Part shown: piece after piece, positions 4,711-6,803 of the stretch | Layout of the letters: every line of letters starts with the position of its first letter | Numbering within the stretch: the first letter of the stretch is position 1 | NCBI GenBank assembly: GCA_015486425.1 | Contig: WFRQ01000261.1 | Coordinates: 1-6,803 of the forward strand | Length of the DNA stretch: 6,803 bases | Direction: 5' to 3' | Source: Deltaproteobacteria bacterium | GTDB taxonomy: Bacteria; Desulfobacterota; Dissulfuribacteria; Dissulfuribacterales; QOAL01 | Notes under the pieces: model-generated | What the model saw: only the letters and a program-made list of their open reading frames with translations | Databases searched by the model: none | What the model was told of the DNA's origin: nothing | Position numbers and translations under genes: made by a program

Positions 4711-6549
4711 ATGATTCCGCTGTCTGGTAAATACCAGGGCACGGCAGCAGCATCAGTACTGCTGCTGTGTCTCCTCTTCATTCCTGAGATGTTGAATGCC
4801 GCAATTGAGCCTGCAGCCCATACTGTCTCCATATTATACATAGAGTCCAACACAGGGGACTCAAGTGGAGGGCATGCTGCTGTTAAAATCGGTGATGATG
4901 TCTTTCATTTTCAGCATGGCGAAGAGGGCCTGCTTCTGCTTCACAGGGATAAATGGGACCCGTTCAGGTTCTATTACAATGACCTTGGAAACCGCACCAT
5001 GTATCAGGCAGGGCTTTCTCTGCCCCCTGGTGCTGCGGAAAAAGTCCATGAATGCTTTATACGCCTCCTTATTGAACAGGAAGGCAGGCTTTCCACGCTG
5101 CATAACCTCCGGCAGGATCAAAGTCTGCTCAATGCCTTTAAAAATGGGGATGAACCTGGAGGTATAAAAGGCGCGGGGTTTTTTCTGCATGGTAATAATT
5201 CAGGAGGGCATGCCGCAGACATACTGAGGCAGGAAATTGCTCAACGATTCGGCGCAGAGTTTCTTTCAGCCACGCGTGATGAGCTTGCACAGAAACTTTC
5301 ACACCTTCCGGACGCAGGGCCTGATCAGGCCTTCACACTGACCCCTTACAGGGAGCAGCTTGAACTTTTTGAAGCAGTATCTGTGCTTGAGGCACGCAGG
5401 GGCGTTAACCCTGCGGCACTGATATCTGTACCCTGCGGTAATGGGAACGTCAAAACATGCGGGCTTACCCCGCGTGAGACTGAGTCAATTAAACAGTGGG
5501 CAGCTTTTTTCAAAAAATCAGTTTTTACCCTGCTTGAATCCCGGCGTCCTGACAGGGGATTCCCCCTTATGCTTGCAACTGCCAGGTTCCTGGCTGTGCA
5601 AAGATCCATTGAGCAGGGAGAGCTCTTTGTGCTTGATTCATTTCCAGTTGATGCTGCCACTGTTAATCCTGTGCTTGAGGCAGGAAGCAGGAAGACCCTT
5701 GAGGAAGTTTCAGACAGGGCACGGAAGCGGCTTGATGAACAACGCGTGCGGCTCTTTTCAAAAAAAAATATAGATGAAGCCAGGTGGTGCGGATTTGAGA
5801 ACATGGCTTCACGATGGTCCGAGTTTATGGCATGTGTACACGGGAAGGAGAGAATGCGTGTCTATTCCGGAATATCAGTTCCAAATAGACCGGGCATTGT
5901 GGAACTGCCGTCTCCTCCGCCTCAATTTAAAGTCAAAGTCATGCTTGAAACTGTGAGCCGGTCTTTTTCCATCTCTCTATCAGAAATTCAGCAGGACACG
6001 GGTTACAATCTGATTAATAGAAACTGCGTAACAGAGCTGTTCAGGGTGATATCAGATGCCCTGTCAGGTGAACAGTGCCATGACGGGATTCCATGCCTGT
6101 CGCCTGAACAAAAAGAGGCCATGGATTCAATGTCCTTTATCCCGTGGAGAATGTTTCAGCAGGTATCTGACACCCTGCCCACAAAGGACATCATCTGTTA
6201 TCCCTCCTGGAGGCAGCGTCAACTCTCATCCATGTACAGCAAGGAAGACCCTGTCACTGTGTATCTCAGGGAATGCAATACCATTACCTCATCAATATAC
6301 CAGGATGGCAGGCAGGACAGCGCCTTTCTGCTCTTTACTGAGGAACACATAATTCCCCGACCGTTATTCGGAGCCATTAATATTGCGTGGTCACTCCCAC
6401 GTACCTGCCTTGGCCTTATCACATGGCCTGTTGATTCAGGATATATGTTGAAATCAGGGGCTATGGGTACACTTTTCAGCCTTCCTGAACTTTTATTCGT
6501 CAATATAAGGAAAGGCAGTTTTTCATTTATACAACACAGAGAAAACTGA
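4711..6549 (+). CDS. Exported DUF4105 (Lnb N-terminal periplasmic domain) family protein, permuted papain-like fold
   Basis: This is a 612-residue exported protein. Residues 1-31 form a signal peptide or N-terminal anchor (hydrophobic 12-24, likely cleavage near LNA-A at 30-31). The N-terminal block ILYIESNTGDSSGGHAAVKIGDDVFHF (41-67) carries candidate catalytic His55. It is followed by WDPFRFYYNDLGNR (82-95), the pattern of the DUF4105/Lnb-N family. A long linker region, mostly helical, spans about 105-400. The candidate nucleophile Cys439 sits in GYNLINRNCVTEL (431-443). His before Cys in sequence suggests a circularly permuted NlpC/P60-like arrangement. The tail has PRPLFGAINIAW (549-560) and LFSLPELLFVNIRKGSF (588-604), which I recall as conserved in relatives from Pseudomonas-like genomes. 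To my knowledge the Bacteroides member Lnb N-acylates lipoproteins through a Cys/His site. This protein lacks an obvious C-terminal multi-helix membrane bundle, so the same activity is only a hypothesis. No Shine-Dalgarno is visible; translation probably couples to the lipoprotein gene ending 15 nt upstream. Confidence 0.82.
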   Translation: MIPLSGKYQGTAAASVLLLCLLFIPEMLNAAIEPAAHTVSILYIESNTGDSSGGHAAVKIGDDVFHFQHGEEGLLLLHRDKWDPFRFYYNDLGNRTMYQAGLSLPPGAAEKVHECFIRLLIEQEGRLSTLHNLRQDQSLLNAFKNGDEPGGIKGAGFFLHGNNSGGHAADILRQEIAQRFGAEFLSATRDELAQKLSHLPDAGPDQAFTLTPYREQLELFEAVSVLEARRGVNPAALISVPCGNGNVKTCGLTPRETESIKQWAAFFKKSVFTLLESRRPDRGFPLMLATARFLAVQRSIEQGELFVLDSFPVDAATVNPVLEAGSRKTLEEVSDRARKRLDEQRVRLFSKKNIDEARWCGFENMASRWSEFMACVHGKERMRVYSGISVPNRPGIVELPSPPPQFKVKVMLETVSRSFSISLSEIQQDTGYNLINRNCVTELFRVISDALSGEQCHDGIPCLSPEQKEAMDSMSFIPWRMFQQVSDTLPTKDIICYPSWRQRQLSSMYSKEDPVTVYLRECNTITSSIYQDGRQDSAFLLFTEEHIIPRPLFGAINIAWSLPRTCLGLITWPVDSGYMLKSGAMGTLFSLPELLFVNIRKGSFSFIQHREN

Positions 6550-6555
6550 AATCCT

Positions 6556-6664
6556 GTATATGCTCAGGGGGTGCTGCAGATGCAAGGCGGCGGGAGATAA
6601 GGCGTACTTCCCTTACTTCGAGCCCTTGGCAACGCAGCAGATGCGGTACCCCGTGAGTAGATAC
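6556..6664 (+). repeat. Dispersed 109-bp palindromic repeat, copy A2
   Basis: It has the same length and orientation as copy A1, with about 14 mismatches by hand count. The terminal inverted repeats (6556-6572 and 6648-6664) have decayed to 14 of 17 pairs. The central block GTGCTGCAGATGCAAGGCGG (6571-6590) is identical to A1, as is the CAGCAGATGCGGTACC block near the right end. Most differences lie in the middle and the outer arms. It lies immediately downstream of the DUF4105 gene. Confidence 0.85.
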
Positions 6665-6702
6665 GATCAATTGTAACTTCTCAATAAGTGGTGACAAGTT
6701 TC

Positions 6703-6756
6703 GTGCTGGTGCCCAAACTCCTGTTTGGGTACCCAATTGACAGAAGCTCCTGCTTC
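6703..6756 (+). repeat. Double mini-palindrome repeat, copy B3
   Basis: TGCTGGTGCCC (6704-6714) runs into CCCAAAC (6712-6718) and GTTTGGG (6723-6729). These are followed by the palindrome GGGTACCC (6727-6734) and by GAAGC (6743-6747) and GCTTC (6752-6756). Spacing and order match B1 on the same strand and B2 on the opposite strand. Confidence 0.7.
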
Positions 6757-6803
6757 ATTCCTTTTAATACCGGCTGTACGGCATTACCTGCCCTTGTCTG
6801 GAA

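Larger units (their letters stand above)
6550..6803. other. Gene-free 3' region carrying repeats A2 and B3
   Basis: There is no supported gene here. The 109-bp repeat A2 begins 7 nt after the DUF4105 stop and is followed by the 12-mer TTCTCAATAAGT (6678-6689) and repeat B3. The last 40 or so bases show nothing recognisable. No classical stem plus T-run terminator is seen, so the A2 palindrome may itself define the 3' end of the transcript (inference). Confidence 0.6.

Noticed and set aside
4246..6549. Bacteriocin or toxin-immunity reading of the small lipoprotein and its neighbour
   Set aside because: There is no toxin domain, leader peptide motif or transporter. The larger protein matches DUF4105 patterns instead.
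6527..6736. Minus-strand open frame of 69 codons across repeats A2 and B3
   Set aside because: It consists almost wholly of repeat sequence. Its similarity to the 4054-4090 frame (MGTQTGV) is explained by the shared B repeat, not by a gene family.

Overview
The window reads as chromosomal DNA of a Gram-negative bacterium. The evidence is an outer-membrane OprB-type porin, two lipoproteins with lipoboxes, and an exported papain-like-fold protein. The gene styles and the dispersed palindromic repeats suggest Desulfobacterota (the former Deltaproteobacteria). That assignment is inference, since no rRNA or strict lineage marker is present.

Layout: (1) Positions 1-1058 (+) hold the C-terminal part of a carbohydrate-selective porin whose 5' end lies outside the window. 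(2) Positions 1079-1146 hold a hairpin with an A-run on one side and a T-run on the other, so it can terminate transcription from both converging directions. (3) On the minus strand, 3429 down to 1183, is a compact operon with overlapping genes: an FMN nitroreductase, a small lipoprotein of unknown function, then the bifunctional coenzyme A biosynthesis enzyme CoaBC. (4) Positions 3430-4245 form a long gene-free region filled with palindromic repeats. It ends in a plausible sigma70 promoter and a strong ribosome binding site. (5) On the plus strand, 4246-6549 is a two-gene unit: a Ser-rich lipoprotein of unknown function and a 612-residue exported DUF4105/Lnb-N-type protein. The candidate His and Cys of the latter are nearly 400 residues apart. 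(6) Positions 6550-6803 are again gene-free and carry second copies of the same repeats.

The most interesting part is the two-gene unit with its brackets. A 109-bp imperfect palindrome (family A) occurs at 3611 and 6556 in the same orientation, about 2.95 kb apart. Each copy is followed by a short shared 12-mer and then by a double mini-palindrome repeat (family B, three copies, one inverted). The lipoprotein/DUF4105 pair is therefore enclosed by direct repeats of a compound A-B element. DUF4105 proteins include, to my knowledge, the Bacteroides lipoprotein N-acyltransferase Lnb, so adjacency to a lipoprotein gene is suggestive, but no biochemical role can be read from this sequence alone. 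The CoaBC and nitroreductase genes are ordinary housekeeping or accessory metabolism.
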